This document shows positions 8,573-16,812 of a stretch of 64,000 nucleotides of DNA, in pieces; position 1 is the stretch's first letter; the number at the start of each line of letters is the position of its first letter. Below the pieces are notes generated by a model. It was not told the DNA's origin and made no database searches. It saw only the letters and a list, made by a program, of their open reading frames with translations. Source of the stretch: Desulfosporosinus sp. (GTDB lineage: Bacteria > Bacillota > Desulfitobacteriia > Desulfitobacteriales > Desulfitobacteriaceae); NCBI GenBank assembly GCA_031292055.1, contig JARLHV010000091.1:22783-86782 (forward strand), read 5' to 3'. The translations under genes were made by a program, and so were the position numbers.

Positions 8573-10103
8573 GAAGATCACTCCTGTCACAAATTTGCGG
8601 TATTACAGGAAGACTAATGTAAAAGGTTGATCCATTGTTCAGGTCGCTATCCACATCAATAGTTCCACCATGCAATTGAATACTTTGATAAGATATCGAG
8701 AGTCCCAGACCGGTGCCTGTTTTTTTGGTCGTATAGAAGGGATCAAATATTCTTAACTTATCTTCGGCGGGGATGCCCTCACCAGTATCAGAGAAACTTA
8801 TAATAACCATCTTGTCAGTTTCTTTTGTAATTATTGCTAATTTGCCTCCGTCAGGCATAGCTTCTGCAGCATTAACAATGATATTTACAAATACCTGTTT
8901 TAGCTTTTCGCTATCGGCTAAGATATTAGACAGTTTATTATCAAGCTGCAATTCAACGTCTATTTTCTGCGTTCGTAACATTGCGGCCGAAAAAGAGAGG
9001 ACTCCCTTGATTAAATCATTGACAGAGCACTCCTTACTAGAAACTTTGGTGGGGCGGCCGAAGTCCAGCAGTTCTTGAATTTCCACAGCCTGGCGGTCCA
9101 CCTGTTCGTCTATGGCCTTTGTAAATTCATCAATGCCGCTCACTTGAGAGTATTCCTGCTTCATAAGTTCAACTAAGGTTTTGATAATACCAATAGGGTT
9201 ACGTAATTCATGAGCCACACCAGTTACCAAACGGCCAAGAGCGATAAGATGTTCAGATTGGTTTAGCTGATCTTCCAGTCGCTCCTTTTCAATAAGGCCC
9301 ACTGCCATCCGGTTAACTGCTTGGGCGACTTGACCAAGTTCACCAGACATTTCAGGCAATAAGTGATGTATATCCTTCTCCATGCGATGTAATCCCTGCT
9401 TTAAGCGGTCGACTCCGGTAGTAATATTTCTGATTATAAGAAGGGTACCAATCATAACTAAGGTAAGTACGCCAAGGGTGAAATAACGCAGTAGGTTCAG
9501 CAAGTAACTGCTTTGGTAAAAAAAGGGGTTCAGTCGCTCCTCTACCCACATAACCGCAACTACTTTCCCTTTTAGTACAACAGGAGAAATGTATTCAACA
9601 ACCTGATCATCCCAAGAACCGGAAATTCGAAAAAGTGGTTCGTTACCCATTTCTGCTGCTTTTAGGCCTGGTTGAGTAGTGGCAAATATATCTCTTTCCC
9701 TCTGAGCTTCTTCCACCGGTGTGAGGTTGCGATAGTCATGCAGGAAACCTAGTACTGTAATCTTTTCTGTCCTGGGAATATACAGACCAAAACGAATGCC
9801 CAAATTCGCTGGAATCTGGGGTTCCACAACCTGGGTAAACTCGTCAGTAAGCAAAGCTGATGAGATATCTTCTGGCCCAGTCCACTGAGACTCCAGGTTT
9901 TTCGAAAATCCATTGTTGGTGCTTTTGACAAGAGCTTCCAGCCGCTGCTCTTTATCTAAGAATATAACTTTATCTGTTTGTGAAGCGAAAAAGACGTCAT
10001 ACATCAAAGCTACTAAAGGTAGCAGCATGATAGCGGCAATAATAATCACTATCTGATTAGTCAGATTGTTAACTTTAAAATGGGAAAATTTAATTTTCTT
10101 CAG
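8547..10103 (-). CDS. Membrane sensor histidine kinase, partner of the NtrC-type regulator
   Basis: Two-component sensor. Seen: N-terminal membrane segment (IIAAIMLLPLVALMYDVFF), an extracytoplasmic sensing region of about 150 residues, a second membrane segment, a HAMP linker, the H-box GVAHELRNP (phosphorylated His near residue 297), and an ATPase domain with DTGEGIPAEDK and GTGLGLSIS. The first usual start is GTG at 10049, which has no ribosome site and begins right at the membrane segment. The frame stays open upstream to CTG at 10103, exactly 8 nt after a perfect GGAGGT, adding a basic N-terminus (KKIKFSHFK). I therefore favour a CTG start, with GTG 10049 as the conservative alternative. 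Confidence 0.9.
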   Translation of the reverse strand: MKKIKFSHFKVNNLTNQIVIIIAAIMLLPLVALMYDVFFASQTDKVIFLDKEQRLEALVKSTNNGFSKNLESQWTGPEDISSALLTDEFTQVVEPQIPANLGIRFGLYIPRTEKITVLGFLHDYRNLTPVEEAQRERDIFATTQPGLKAAEMGNEPLFRISGSWDDQVVEYISPVVLKGKVVAVMWVEERLNPFFYQSSYLLNLLRYFTLGVLTLVMIGTLLIIRNITTGVDRLKQGLHRMEKDIHHLLPEMSGELGQVAQAVNRMAVGLIEKERLEDQLNQSEHLIALGRLVTGVAHELRNPIGIIKTLVELMKQEYSQVSGIDEFTKAIDEQVDRQAVEIQELLDFGRPTKVSSKECSVNDLIKGVLSFSAAMLRTQKIDVELQLDNKLSNILADSEKLKQVFVNIIVNAAEAMPDGGKLAIITKETDKMVIISFSDTGEGIPAEDKLRIFDPFYTTKKTGTGLGLSISYQSIQLHGGTIDVDSDLNNGSTFYISLPVIPQICDRSDLLDNKNSDN

Positions 10104-10259
10104 TAAAATCTACCTCCGTATCATGGAAAAATCAGAATACTGAATTATATGATACATATTATTGAGGAAAGATACAATTATGAAAATGCTTAAATACGTT
10201 ATTAAAACAGAGCATAAAGATGATAGTTTGCTTAAATAAGGTATATAGAGGAGTTGGCC
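10104..10259. other. Intergenic region between divergent kinase and sigma-54-driven gene
   Basis: AT-rich and without a coding frame. It holds the kinase ribosome site (10112-10117 on the minus strand) and an inverted repeat GTATCAT (10118-10124) / ATGATAC (10149-10155), a weak candidate for an activator-binding site about 180 bp upstream of the sigma-54 promoter. Confidence 0.4.
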
Positions 10260-10294
10260 GAGGTGTAGCATTTGAAGCACCTCTTTGTTTTTTT
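10260..10294 (+). terminator. Intrinsic terminator with no annotated gene before it
   Basis: GAGGTG (10260-10265) pairs with CACCTC (10278-10283), followed by TTTGTTTTTTT. The orientation is plus, but no plus-strand gene lies between the divergent kinase and this hairpin, so it either ends a small RNA or insulates the downstream promoter. Confidence 0.65.
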
Positions 10295-10327
10295 GGCTAA
10301 AAAGGTTGAATTAAGCGGGTTTTAGAG

Positions 10328-10344
10328 TTGGCATGCTTTTTGCT
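10328..10344 (+). promoter_or_regulatory. Sigma-54 (-24/-12) promoter
   Basis: TTGGCATG-CTTT-TTGCT matches the sigma-54 consensus YTGGCACG-N4-TTGCW; the invariant GG and GC are exactly 10 bp apart. It lies about 65-80 bp before the 10407/10421 starts, and the adjacent minus-strand operon encodes an NtrC-type activator with GAFTGA. Expression of the downstream gene should require that activator. Confidence 0.8.
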
Positions 10345-10406
10345 ATATTAATGAATATATCACAAGCGAAGGAGGGAAGATATCTCTTTCAAGTAACTAA
10401 TGACTA

Positions 10407-11141
10407 ATGGAGGAAAGCACATGTATTCAAAATACTTTCGCGAGTGGAACTATTTTTCGAGATCTTTCAGATATAATTCAGATACAATACGTACGGAAAG
10501 GTGGAATTAGTTTGTCCAACTTAGCGCACATTAAATATTCACCTTTAGTTGATAGAATGAAGAAAGAGTCCGGAGATAGATCGAATCCGATTTGGCTCTT
10601 AATTAACCCCAAATATCCTGCTGTTCTTTATGATATTTGGACGCCCATATTATATGAGATTCAAAACATAGTATATCGTAAACTTCGTGCAAGAATTGAT
10701 ACTGAAAATATTTTCATAAAAAATGCTGTTAGCGATATTGGAATAGTTTCAAAGAACGCAAATAACAGTGCAGTCGATTTAGCTGAAGAAAGAATGATGT
10801 TAAAGGAAAGTCTCCTCAAACATCAGCCTAAAATTCTAATTACTTTTGGTACCATCACCTATGAGTTAGTAAGGCGTGTCTGCGAGCTGAGACCTGAAGA
10901 AGGGCCTAACTACTGGAGTACTACTAACTTAGGTAATGAATTTGAACGATCAATTGCGAACTTTGATATAAACCAAATAAATAGGATTCCCTTACCTCGT
11001 CGTGTAATGAGGAACGATAAATTCATTGAAGAATTTGATGACTTTAGTTGGGAACGCAACGAAGCTTACTTTCGAGAGGTTGGAGCCAAGATCGCCGATA
11101 GGATTATTGAAAATAAGGATAGTCTGAAGATCTGGATCTGA
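10407..11141 (+). CDS. Uncharacterised protein with weak uracil-DNA-glycosylase-like pattern
   Basis: I do not recognise the family firmly. The 244-aa frame contains NPKYPAVLYD, then IFIKNAVSDIGI, then a helix followed by KHQPKILITFGTITYELV. That order (Asn-rich strand, 'kNav', 'PKiLItfG') resembles the core of uracil-DNA-glycosylase superfamily proteins, but key catalytic motifs are not clear. The start is uncertain. ATG 10407 has no good ribosome site; the best site (GGAGG at 10409-10413) instead serves ATG 10421 in another frame, a 29-codon reading frame ending at 10510. TTG 10512 in the main frame follows an AGGTGG site. So the gene may start at 10512 with a coupled leader peptide, or have a frameshift. 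It is driven by the sigma-54 promoter. Confidence 0.6.
   Translation: MEESTCIQNTFASGTIFRDLSDIIQIQYVRKGGISLSNLAHIKYSPLVDRMKKESGDRSNPIWLLINPKYPAVLYDIWTPILYEIQNIVYRKLRARIDTENIFIKNAVSDIGIVSKNANNSAVDLAEERMMLKESLLKHQPKILITFGTITYELVRRVCELRPEEGPNYWSTTNLGNEFERSIANFDINQINRIPLPRRVMRNDKFIEEFDDFSWERNEAYFREVGAKIADRIIENKDSLKIWI
10421..10510 (+). CDS. Possible 29-codon leader peptide or frameshifted 5' end
   Basis: ATG 7 nt after GGAGG opens a frame that begins MYSKYFREWN and ends at TAG 10508-10510, two bases before a TTG start candidate of the downstream frame. It could be a translationally coupled leader, or the true N-terminus of the next protein displaced by a frameshift. No homology is recognised. Confidence 0.35.
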   Translation: MYSKYFREWNYFSRSFRYNSDTIRTERWN

Positions 11142-11272
11142 TATAAAAAAATAAATCAAAACGCGTAAAATTATTGGAGAACTATCTAACCATACAGAAA
11201 TAAAATGCTTAACCTCTTGGGCAGGCCGCTCTGCTTTTGAACACTTTTTAGGTTTAGGAGAGGTGATGTTTA

Positions 11273-11473
11273 GTGATATTTAAAATTAATTGTATAAGAT
11301 GTGGAACCCTCTTTAGCAGAGGCGAAGTTTACAACTTTGATGGACAAAAGCTTTGTGAGGATTGTTATATCCTACAGTATCTGTTTAGTCGGAAAGATTC
11401 CAGTACTTTGTTGCCACAAGTAGGTCGCAAGAGTTCGGACGCTGTAGGGCCCCGATTCTCAACTATAAGGTAA
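11273..11473 (+). CDS. Small zinc-finger-like protein
   Basis: 66-aa protein with two CxxC pairs (CIRC near residue 8 and CEDC near residue 29) spaced as in a small treble-clef or LIM-like zinc knuckle. The C-terminal half is polar and has no recognised domain. GTG start preceded by AGGAGAGG. It follows the sigma-54-driven gene by 131 nt and may be in the same transcript, since no terminator lies between them. The function is unknown; a small DNA- or protein-binding role is a guess. Confidence 0.6.
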   Translation: MIFKINCIRCGTLFSRGEVYNFDGQKLCEDCYILQYLFSRKDSSTLLPQVGRKSSDAVGPRFSTIR

Positions 11474-11524
11474 AAATAAGTAGGCTCAGCAGTAGAGAGA
11501 AGTACTGTTGAGCCTACTTATTTT
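11473..11524. terminator. Bidirectional terminator between the zinc-knuckle gene and rmuC
   Basis: The 22-nt arms (11473-11494 and 11503-11524) pair along their whole length with one G-U pair and an 8-nt loop; the outer A and T runs supply a T tail on each strand. It overlaps the stop codons of both convergent genes. Confidence 0.9.
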
Positions 11525-12860
11525 ACATCAAGGTTGGGTCTTCGTTCTCCAGCTCTTGTTCCAAAAGCGATTCAGCTTCGTGGGCTGGGAGCGTCTGCAC
11601 ATTCTTAAGCTTTCGGGCGATCGTTCGAGATTTTCGGGTCGCAGTTTCGATTGTATTGCTCGCTTCTTGGAGTTTCTTTTGAGTTTTTTCCAGGACCTCC
11701 ACAAATTTGCCGAATTCAGTTTTTACAGCACTAAGTAAGTGCCATACTTCACTGGAGCGCTTTTCAATAGCTAAAGTTTTAAAGCCCATTTGTAAGCTAT
11801 TGAGGAGGGCGGCAAGCGTGGTTGGTCCTGAAATGACGACTTTATACTCCCGTTGAAGGAGTTCACAAAGACCAGGACGGCGTAGTACCTCAGCATACAA
11901 ACCTTCAACTGGTAGAAATAGGATACCGAAATCCGTGGTGTTCGGTGGATCGATGTATTTGTCGTGAATGGTTTTTCCCTCCAGCTTGATGCGGTTTTCC
12001 AAGGCTTTGCCGAGTTCTTCAATGCGGGGGAGGTTGGCTTGATCCTGAGCTTCGATTAAGCGTTCATAATCTTCCAGCGGAAATTTTGCATCGATCGGGA
12101 GCCAAAGGATACTGTTCTGACCGTCCCGGGCGGGTAGTTTGATGGCAAATTCGACTCGATCATTACTTCCGGCCCTAGTTACAACATTGGTAGCATATTG
12201 TTCGGGAGTTAGGATTTGCTCTAATAAACTTCCCAGTTGAATTTCTCCCCAGATACCTCGAGTTTTAACATTGGTCAGGACTTTCTTTAAGTCACCGACG
12301 CCGGAAGCCAAGGTTTGCATTTCACCCAGCCCTTTATGTACCGCTTCCAAGCGTTCACTAACTAATTTAAAGGATTCTCCTAAGCGATGTTCAAGGGTGG
12401 CCTTAAGCTTTTCGTCAACAGTCGCGCGCATCTGATCTAATTTCTGACTGTTATCTTGTTGGAGGAGGAGAAGCCGTTCTTCCACCGTTTTGCGGAGTTG
12501 TTCTAATTTCTGATCGTTCGTTTTGGTTAAGGAACCTAACTGAGCGGCGAAAATATCCAATTGGTTGCGTTGAAGAGTGGCGATTTCCGCCATGCGCGTT
12601 AGTACGGATTCGTTAAAGGAGTGGACGGACTGGTTTAGCTCTGCGCGAACTTGCCTGGCATTAGTAGAGGTTTCTTCACGGTTTAGGGCGATTTCTCCAT
12701 TGACAAGACGTTCGTTGCGTTCAAGAGCTCTTTCCAGAGAAGTGAATTTGCTCTCGAACTGGGCAAAGGGGGTGTGTGATGAGCGGGTCAATAAAATAAT
12801 GAGTAAGATGATGGCCATGACGACTAGGATAATTAATCCGATCAGTAACTGCTCTGTCAT
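11523..12860 (-). CDS. rmuC: DNA recombination protein RmuC
   Basis: RmuC-family protein, linked in E. coli to limiting inversions at short repeats; it carries a nuclease-like fold. Seen: 445 aa; an N-terminal membrane anchor (LIGLIILVVMAIILLIILL); a long coiled coil to about residue 170; then the RmuC domain with VKTRGIWGEIQLGSLLEQIL, NDRVEFAIKLP, LPIDAKFPLEDYERL and a GPTTLAALLNSLQMGF segment near residue 350, all family hallmarks. Length is normal. It is a single gene convergent with the small zinc protein, ending in their shared terminator. Confidence 0.95.
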   Translation of the reverse strand: MTEQLLIGLIILVVMAIILLIILLTRSSHTPFAQFESKFTSLERALERNERLVNGEIALNREETSTNARQVRAELNQSVHSFNESVLTRMAEIATLQRNQLDIFAAQLGSLTKTNDQKLEQLRKTVEERLLLLQQDNSQKLDQMRATVDEKLKATLEHRLGESFKLVSERLEAVHKGLGEMQTLASGVGDLKKVLTNVKTRGIWGEIQLGSLLEQILTPEQYATNVVTRAGSNDRVEFAIKLPARDGQNSILWLPIDAKFPLEDYERLIEAQDQANLPRIEELGKALENRIKLEGKTIHDKYIDPPNTTDFGILFLPVEGLYAEVLRRPGLCELLQREYKVVISGPTTLAALLNSLQMGFKTLAIEKRSSEVWHLLSAVKTEFGKFVEVLEKTQKKLQEASNTIETATRKSRTIARKLKNVQTLPAHEAESLLEQELENEDPTLM

Positions 12861-13017
12861 TTAAGTTGCCTCCTGCTCTGTAGTATGCTTTTTGATTAAC
12901 ACTTTATCATACTGAGGGGACATATTTGTGTAATTTCATGAAAAATAATCGTTTATCAACCCAGTCTTGGAGCGTATACAGAGGACGTGTTTCATAGCTT
13001 AAGAAAAGATGCTGGCG

Positions 13018-13046
13018 TTGACTTTAAGCTTCTGCCATGTTAAATT
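13018..13046 (+). promoter_or_regulatory. Sigma-A promoter of the thiamine salvage operon
   Basis: TTGACT (13018-13023), 17-bp spacer, TAAATT (13041-13046). It sits about 25 bp before the TPP aptamer, as expected for a riboswitch leader. Confidence 0.65.
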
Positions 13047-13067
13047 TAACAAAATCACATATCGTAA

Positions 13068-13165
13068 TGGGCAGGGGAGCTGGAAAGGCCGGCTGAGATT
13101 TAGACCCTATGAGGTCTAAGACCCGTATAACCTGATCTGGATAATGCCAGCGTAGGTAAGCAAGT
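13068..13165 (+). promoter_or_regulatory. TPP riboswitch (THI element)
   Basis: It contains the conserved THI-box parts in order: CAGGGGAGC, GGCTGAGA, GACCCG, AACCTGATCTGGATAATGCC and GCGTAGG. The aptamer binds thiamine pyrophosphate and, with the terminator just downstream, switches off thiD-cytX-thiM-thiE when TPP is abundant. Confidence 0.96.
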
Positions 13166-13184
13166 TTTACTCTTTGCTAAGATG

Positions 13185-13223
13185 AAAGAGCACAAACCCT
13201 ATTCTGGGGATTTGTGCTCTTTT
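13185..13223 (+). terminator. Riboswitch expression-platform terminator
   Basis: AGAGCACAAA pairs with TTTGTGCTCT and CCC with GGG, followed by TTTT. It is located between the TPP aptamer and thiD, so it is the likely ligand-controlled terminator. Confidence 0.88.
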
Positions 13224-13268
13224 TACTCTTTAGGCTGAGAGAATATATAAGGGATTGAGGAGGACGTC

Positions 13269-14072
13269 ATGAAAAAGGTACTTACCATAGCTGGTTCGGA
13301 TTGCAGTGGGGGAGCTGGGATTCAAGCGGATCTAAAAACGTTTTCTGCTCACGGGGTCTATGGAATGAGCGTAATTACCGCAGTTACCGCCCAAAATACT
13401 CAAGGGGTCTTGGCTGTACAGGATATCTCCAGAGACGTCATTGCCAAACAAATTGAAGCCATTTTTGACGATATTGAGGTTGACGGTGTGAAGGTTGGGA
13501 TGGTTTCTCAAGTCCAAACAATAGAAGTGATTGTAGAGCAGTTGAGAAACTATGCGCCTCAAACGATCATTGTTGACCCAGTCATGGTATCTAAAAGTGG
13601 CTACCATTTGTTAAACCCGGAAGCGGAAGTAACTCTGATTAAGGAACTGCTGCCTTTGGCTATGCTTGTTACCCCCAATATTCCAGAGGCTGAGGTCATG
13701 ACCAAAATGTCCATTAGCACGTTGGAACAAATGGAGGAAGCCTCCAAAATTATTTATCAGATGGGGGCCAAAAATGTCTTGCTTAAGGGGGGACATCGAG
13801 AAGATGCTGCTATTGATATCCTTTATGACGGACAGGAATTTCGTTACTTTTCTTCAGCGCGAATTGCTACTAAAAATACCCATGGAACAGGTTGTACGCT
13901 ATCGTCGGCTATCACCGCGAACCTGGCTTTGGGATACAGCTTAAACGAGGCCGTCTCTTTGGCTAAGGAGTACATCACTATTGCCATTCAGCATTCGTTA
14001 TCCATCGGCAAAGGCGCAGGACCAACCCATCACTTTTATACTCTTTACAAAAAGGCGGGATTAATCGAGTGA
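13269..14072 (+). CDS. thiD: Hydroxymethylpyrimidine/phosphomethylpyrimidine kinase
   Basis: Phosphorylates HMP to HMP-P and then HMP-PP, the pyrimidine half of thiamine. Seen: 267 aa ribokinase-fold protein with GSDCSGGAGIQADLKTF at the N-terminus, IVDPVMVSKSG near residue 100, and the anion-hole motif GTGCTLSSAI near residue 203. Normal length. The start is preceded by GAGGAGG. First gene after a TPP riboswitch; its TGA overlaps the GTG of cytX. Confidence 0.96.
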   Translation: MKKVLTIAGSDCSGGAGIQADLKTFSAHGVYGMSVITAVTAQNTQGVLAVQDISRDVIAKQIEAIFDDIEVDGVKVGMVSQVQTIEVIVEQLRNYAPQTIIVDPVMVSKSGYHLLNPEAEVTLIKELLPLAMLVTPNIPEAEVMTKMSISTLEQMEEASKIIYQMGAKNVLLKGGHREDAAIDILYDGQEFRYFSSARIATKNTHGTGCTLSSAITANLALGYSLNEAVSLAKEYITIAIQHSLSIGKGAGPTHHFYTLYKKAGLIE

Positions 14073-15298
14073 GCATATCTGCCAAGAATAACTTGAGCAT
14101 GTTTAACTTTACGACCCTCTGGTTTGGCGCAGCTATTTCAGTGGCCGAAATTTTAGCCGGCGGGTTGCTGGCTCCCCTGGGCTTTAAAATGGGACTTTTG
14201 GCGATCCTGCTCGGACATTTAGTGGGTACGACCATTTTGGTTTTAGGAGGAATCATCGGAACTACGGAGCGGATTCCAGCTCTGGTGTCCACTAGGATCT
14301 CCTTTGGTCAGTACGGTTCTTACGTATTTTCCGTTTTAAACGTTTTACAGTTATTAGGCTGGACGGCCGTGATGATTATAACTGGGGCACGGTCAGTTAA
14401 CCAGATAACTAAAATTTTATGGTCGTTTGATCATTTGACAGTCTGGAGCCTAATCATTGGAGTCTTTATTTTGGTTTGGGTTTGGTTGGGCAAAGATAGC
14501 GGCTGGAAAAAGGTCAACCACATTGCCGTTATTTTATTGTTTTTGTTGACGACTGTCTTAAGCGTTATTATTTTCCGCAGCCCGGAGTTGTTTAGTAAAT
14601 CAGTTGCCGGGAAGCTGGCGTTCGGCTCGGCTTTAGAAATAGCCGTGGTCATGCCTTTATCTTGGTTACCCTTGATCTCCGACTATACTCGTTTTGCTAA
14701 GACGAAGCGAGGCGGGGCCGTGGGCAGCTGGTTAGGTTACTTATTCGGCAGCAGCTGGATGTACATTATCGGCTTGGGTGCAGCCATCATCGCCTCTGAT
14801 CCTGACCCCTCGGCCATGTTATTGGCTGCTAATCTTGGTATAGTGGCCTTAGGAATTATCGTTTTGGCAACGGTAACGACGACTTTTATGGACGCTTATT
14901 CAGCCGGGGTTACCTTTTTGAATATTTTCCCGAAATTGAACGAAAAATCAGTTGCCTTAGTGATGACGGCGCTTGGAACTGGATTAGCAATCATCGTGAA
15001 TATTGAACAATATCAGGATTTTCTCTATGCTATTGGTTCAGTTTTTGCGCCTCTGTTTGCCATCTTGTTGACAGATTATTTCATATTAAAAAATAAGAAG
15101 ATAAAGGCAGAGCTTTTGGTAAACTGGGGAACCCTGGCTCTCTGTGTCATCGGTACGGTATTATACTACCAGTTTGTTAAGTTGAATTTTGTTTTGGGCT
15201 TTACCATTCCGGTTATGTTGATCATCAGCATAATACATTTAATAACTTGGAGGTTGACAGATAAATGGAACTTCGTGAGAAAATCTTCGCAAACTTGA
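14069..15298 (+). CDS. cytX: Putative hydroxymethylpyrimidine transporter CytX
   Basis: NCS1-family permease predicted to import HMP, inferred from the family's regular occurrence behind TPP riboswitches. Seen: 409 aa, about twelve hydrophobic segments, an N-terminal WFGAAISVAEILAGG loop between early helices and PLSWLPLISDYTRFAK in the middle, typical of NCS1 carriers. It starts at a GTG overlapping the thiD stop and its last 34 nt overlap the thiM start, a very tight operon. Its placement between thiD and thiM points to salvage of exogenous thiamine pieces. Confidence 0.9.
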   Translation: MSISAKNNLSMFNFTTLWFGAAISVAEILAGGLLAPLGFKMGLLAILLGHLVGTTILVLGGIIGTTERIPALVSTRISFGQYGSYVFSVLNVLQLLGWTAVMIITGARSVNQITKILWSFDHLTVWSLIIGVFILVWVWLGKDSGWKKVNHIAVILLFLLTTVLSVIIFRSPELFSKSVAGKLAFGSALEIAVVMPLSWLPLISDYTRFAKTKRGGAVGSWLGYLFGSSWMYIIGLGAAIIASDPDPSAMLLAANLGIVALGIIVLATVTTTFMDAYSAGVTFLNIFPKLNEKSVALVMTALGTGLAIIVNIEQYQDFLYAIGSVFAPLFAILLTDYFILKNKKIKAELLVNWGTLALCVIGTVLYYQFVKLNFVLGFTIPVMLIISIIHLITWRLTDKWNFVRKSSQT

Positions 15299-16077
15299 GT
15301 GCGGTTAAGGAAAAAAGCCCGTTAATTCACCATATTACCAACTATGTTACTGTTAATGATTGTGCTAATATCGTCTTGGCCCTCGGAGGTTCTCCGGTAA
15401 TGGCAGATGATCTGGAGGAAGTCGCTGAAATGGTTGGTTTTGCTTCTGCCTTAGTCCTTAATATCGGCACTCTAAATTCCAGAACAATTGAAAGCATGCT
15501 GGTCGCTGGATTGCGGGCGAAAGAATTGGGTATTCCTGTGATCTTAGATCCGGTAGGTGTTGGAGCAACAAAGCTGCGAACTAATACCGCCGAAAAGCTG
15601 ATTAGGGAGCTAAAACCCGAGGTGATTCGGGGCAATATGTCCGAAATTAAAGTTTTGGCTGGCCTGGAGGTGGCTATTAAAGGCGTCGACTCACTTGCCA
15701 ACGAACAAGATAGTGCGCTAATTGCCAAAAGACTGGCCTCTGAATTAAGCTGCGTGATCGCTATTACAGGAAAAACAGATGTCGTTTCCGACGGCCGACA
15801 AATTTGTTTGCTGGATAATGGGCATCGAATTTTAGCAGACGTCACCGGTACAGGGTGTATGACAACTTCTCTCGTGGGTACCTTTTGTGGCGCAACCAAT
15901 GACTACTTTACGGCAGCCGTAGCCGGAATAATAAGCATGGGTCTAGCAGGAGAGATTGCCCAGGCAACCTTGCACCATGGTGAAGGGATCGGAACGTTCA
16001 GAGCACGGTTATTGGATAGTATCTACAATTTGCTCCCTGAGACTTTGGCAAGCGAAGGCAAAATCAGCTATGAATGA
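15265..16077 (+). CDS. thiM: Hydroxyethylthiazole kinase
   Basis: Phosphorylates 4-methyl-5-hydroxyethylthiazole so that salvaged thiazole can join HMP-PP. Seen: 270 aa ribokinase-like fold, N-terminal [27 protein letters not shown] near residue 95, and DVTGTGCM with the catalytic Cys region near residue 195. The ATG follows GGAGGT, 34 nt inside cytX. It ends in an 8-nt overlap with thiE. Length and motifs are normal. Confidence 0.96.
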   Translation: MELREKIFANLSAVKEKSPLIHHITNYVTVNDCANIVLALGGSPVMADDLEEVAEMVGFASALVLNIGTLNSRTIESMLVAGLRAKELGIPVILDPVGVGATKLRTNTAEKLIRELKPEVIRGNMSEIKVLAGLEVAIKGVDSLANEQDSALIAKRLASELSCVIAITGKTDVVSDGRQICLLDNGHRILADVTGTGCMTTSLVGTFCGATNDYFTAAVAGIISMGLAGEIAQATLHHGEGIGTFRARLLDSIYNLLPETLASEGKISYE

Positions 16078-16699
16078 AGGGGCAGTGGACTATAGTCTGT
16101 ATCTAGTCACGGATCGAAAAATGCTCCGGGGAAGAGATCTGGTTCAGAGTATTGAGCGAGCGATTCAGGGGGGAGTTACCCTAGTGCAGCTTCGCGAAAA
16201 ATCAGTTTCTACCCGGGAGTTTCTAGAGCTGGCTGTAAGGGTTAAAGAGATAACCTCTCGTTACCAAATTCCTTTGCTGATTAACGATCGTTTAGACATT
16301 GCTCTAGCTGTTGATGCCGATGGATTACATGTTGGACAAGACGACCTCCCTCTGCCCAAAGCGAGAGAGCTCTTAGGGGCCCGTAAACTTATAGGGGTCT
16401 CCGCTAGTACCATGGCGGAAGCCCTGCTCGCCCAACAACAGGGTGCTGACTATTTAGGCGTTGGCGCTGTTTTTAGCACATCGACCAAGACGGATGCCTC
16501 TAAGGTTAGTCTTGAACAATTAGAACTTATTAAGAAATCTGTCACGATACCTGTGGTAGCGATCGGTGGAATCAAGGAAACGAACCTAAAGCAGGTTCTG
16601 GCTACTGGTATTGACGGGGTTTCAGTCGTATCTGCCATTTTGGCGCAGGAAGACATTTTTGAGGCTGCTAAACAGTTGCGAGAACTGATTAGAATCTAA
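16070..16699 (+). CDS. thiE: Thiamine-phosphate synthase (salvage operon copy)
   Basis: Joins HMP-PP to thiazole phosphate to make thiamine phosphate. Seen: 209 aa TIM barrel with [31 protein letters not shown] followed by [24 protein letters not shown] and VAIGGI. The open frame continues upstream to 15956, but that part only reads thiM in another frame; the ATG at 16070, eight bases before the thiM stop ends, gives the normal family start. A second thiE lies at 29490-30107 on the minus strand. Confidence 0.95.
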   Translation: MNEGAVDYSLYLVTDRKMLRGRDLVQSIERAIQGGVTLVQLREKSVSTREFLELAVRVKEITSRYQIPLLINDRLDIALAVDADGLHVGQDDLPLPKARELLGARKLIGVSASTMAEALLAQQQGADYLGVGAVFSTSTKTDASKVSLEQLELIKKSVTIPVVAIGGIKETNLKQVLATGIDGVSVVSAILAQEDIFEAAKQLRELIRI

Positions 16700-16735
16700 A
16701 CTAAGGCGCTCGTCAATCTGACGAGCGCCTTAGTT
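16699..16735. terminator. Terminator after thiE
   Basis: Perfect 17-bp stem (16699-16715 with 16719-16735) with a 3-nt loop, flanked by AA/TT. It overlaps the thiE stop codon and can end transcripts from both thiE and the convergent lipoprotein gene. Confidence 0.85.
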
Positions 16736-16812
16736 ATTGGAGTTTGTCTGAAGTATCACAAATTGGGAGAGCTGGAGCTGGGGATAAGCGATAAACAGAA
16801 GTTGCACAGAGA

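Noticed and set aside
15956..16069. Upstream extension of thiE
   Set aside because: Only reads thiM in another frame; the family start is the ATG at 16070.
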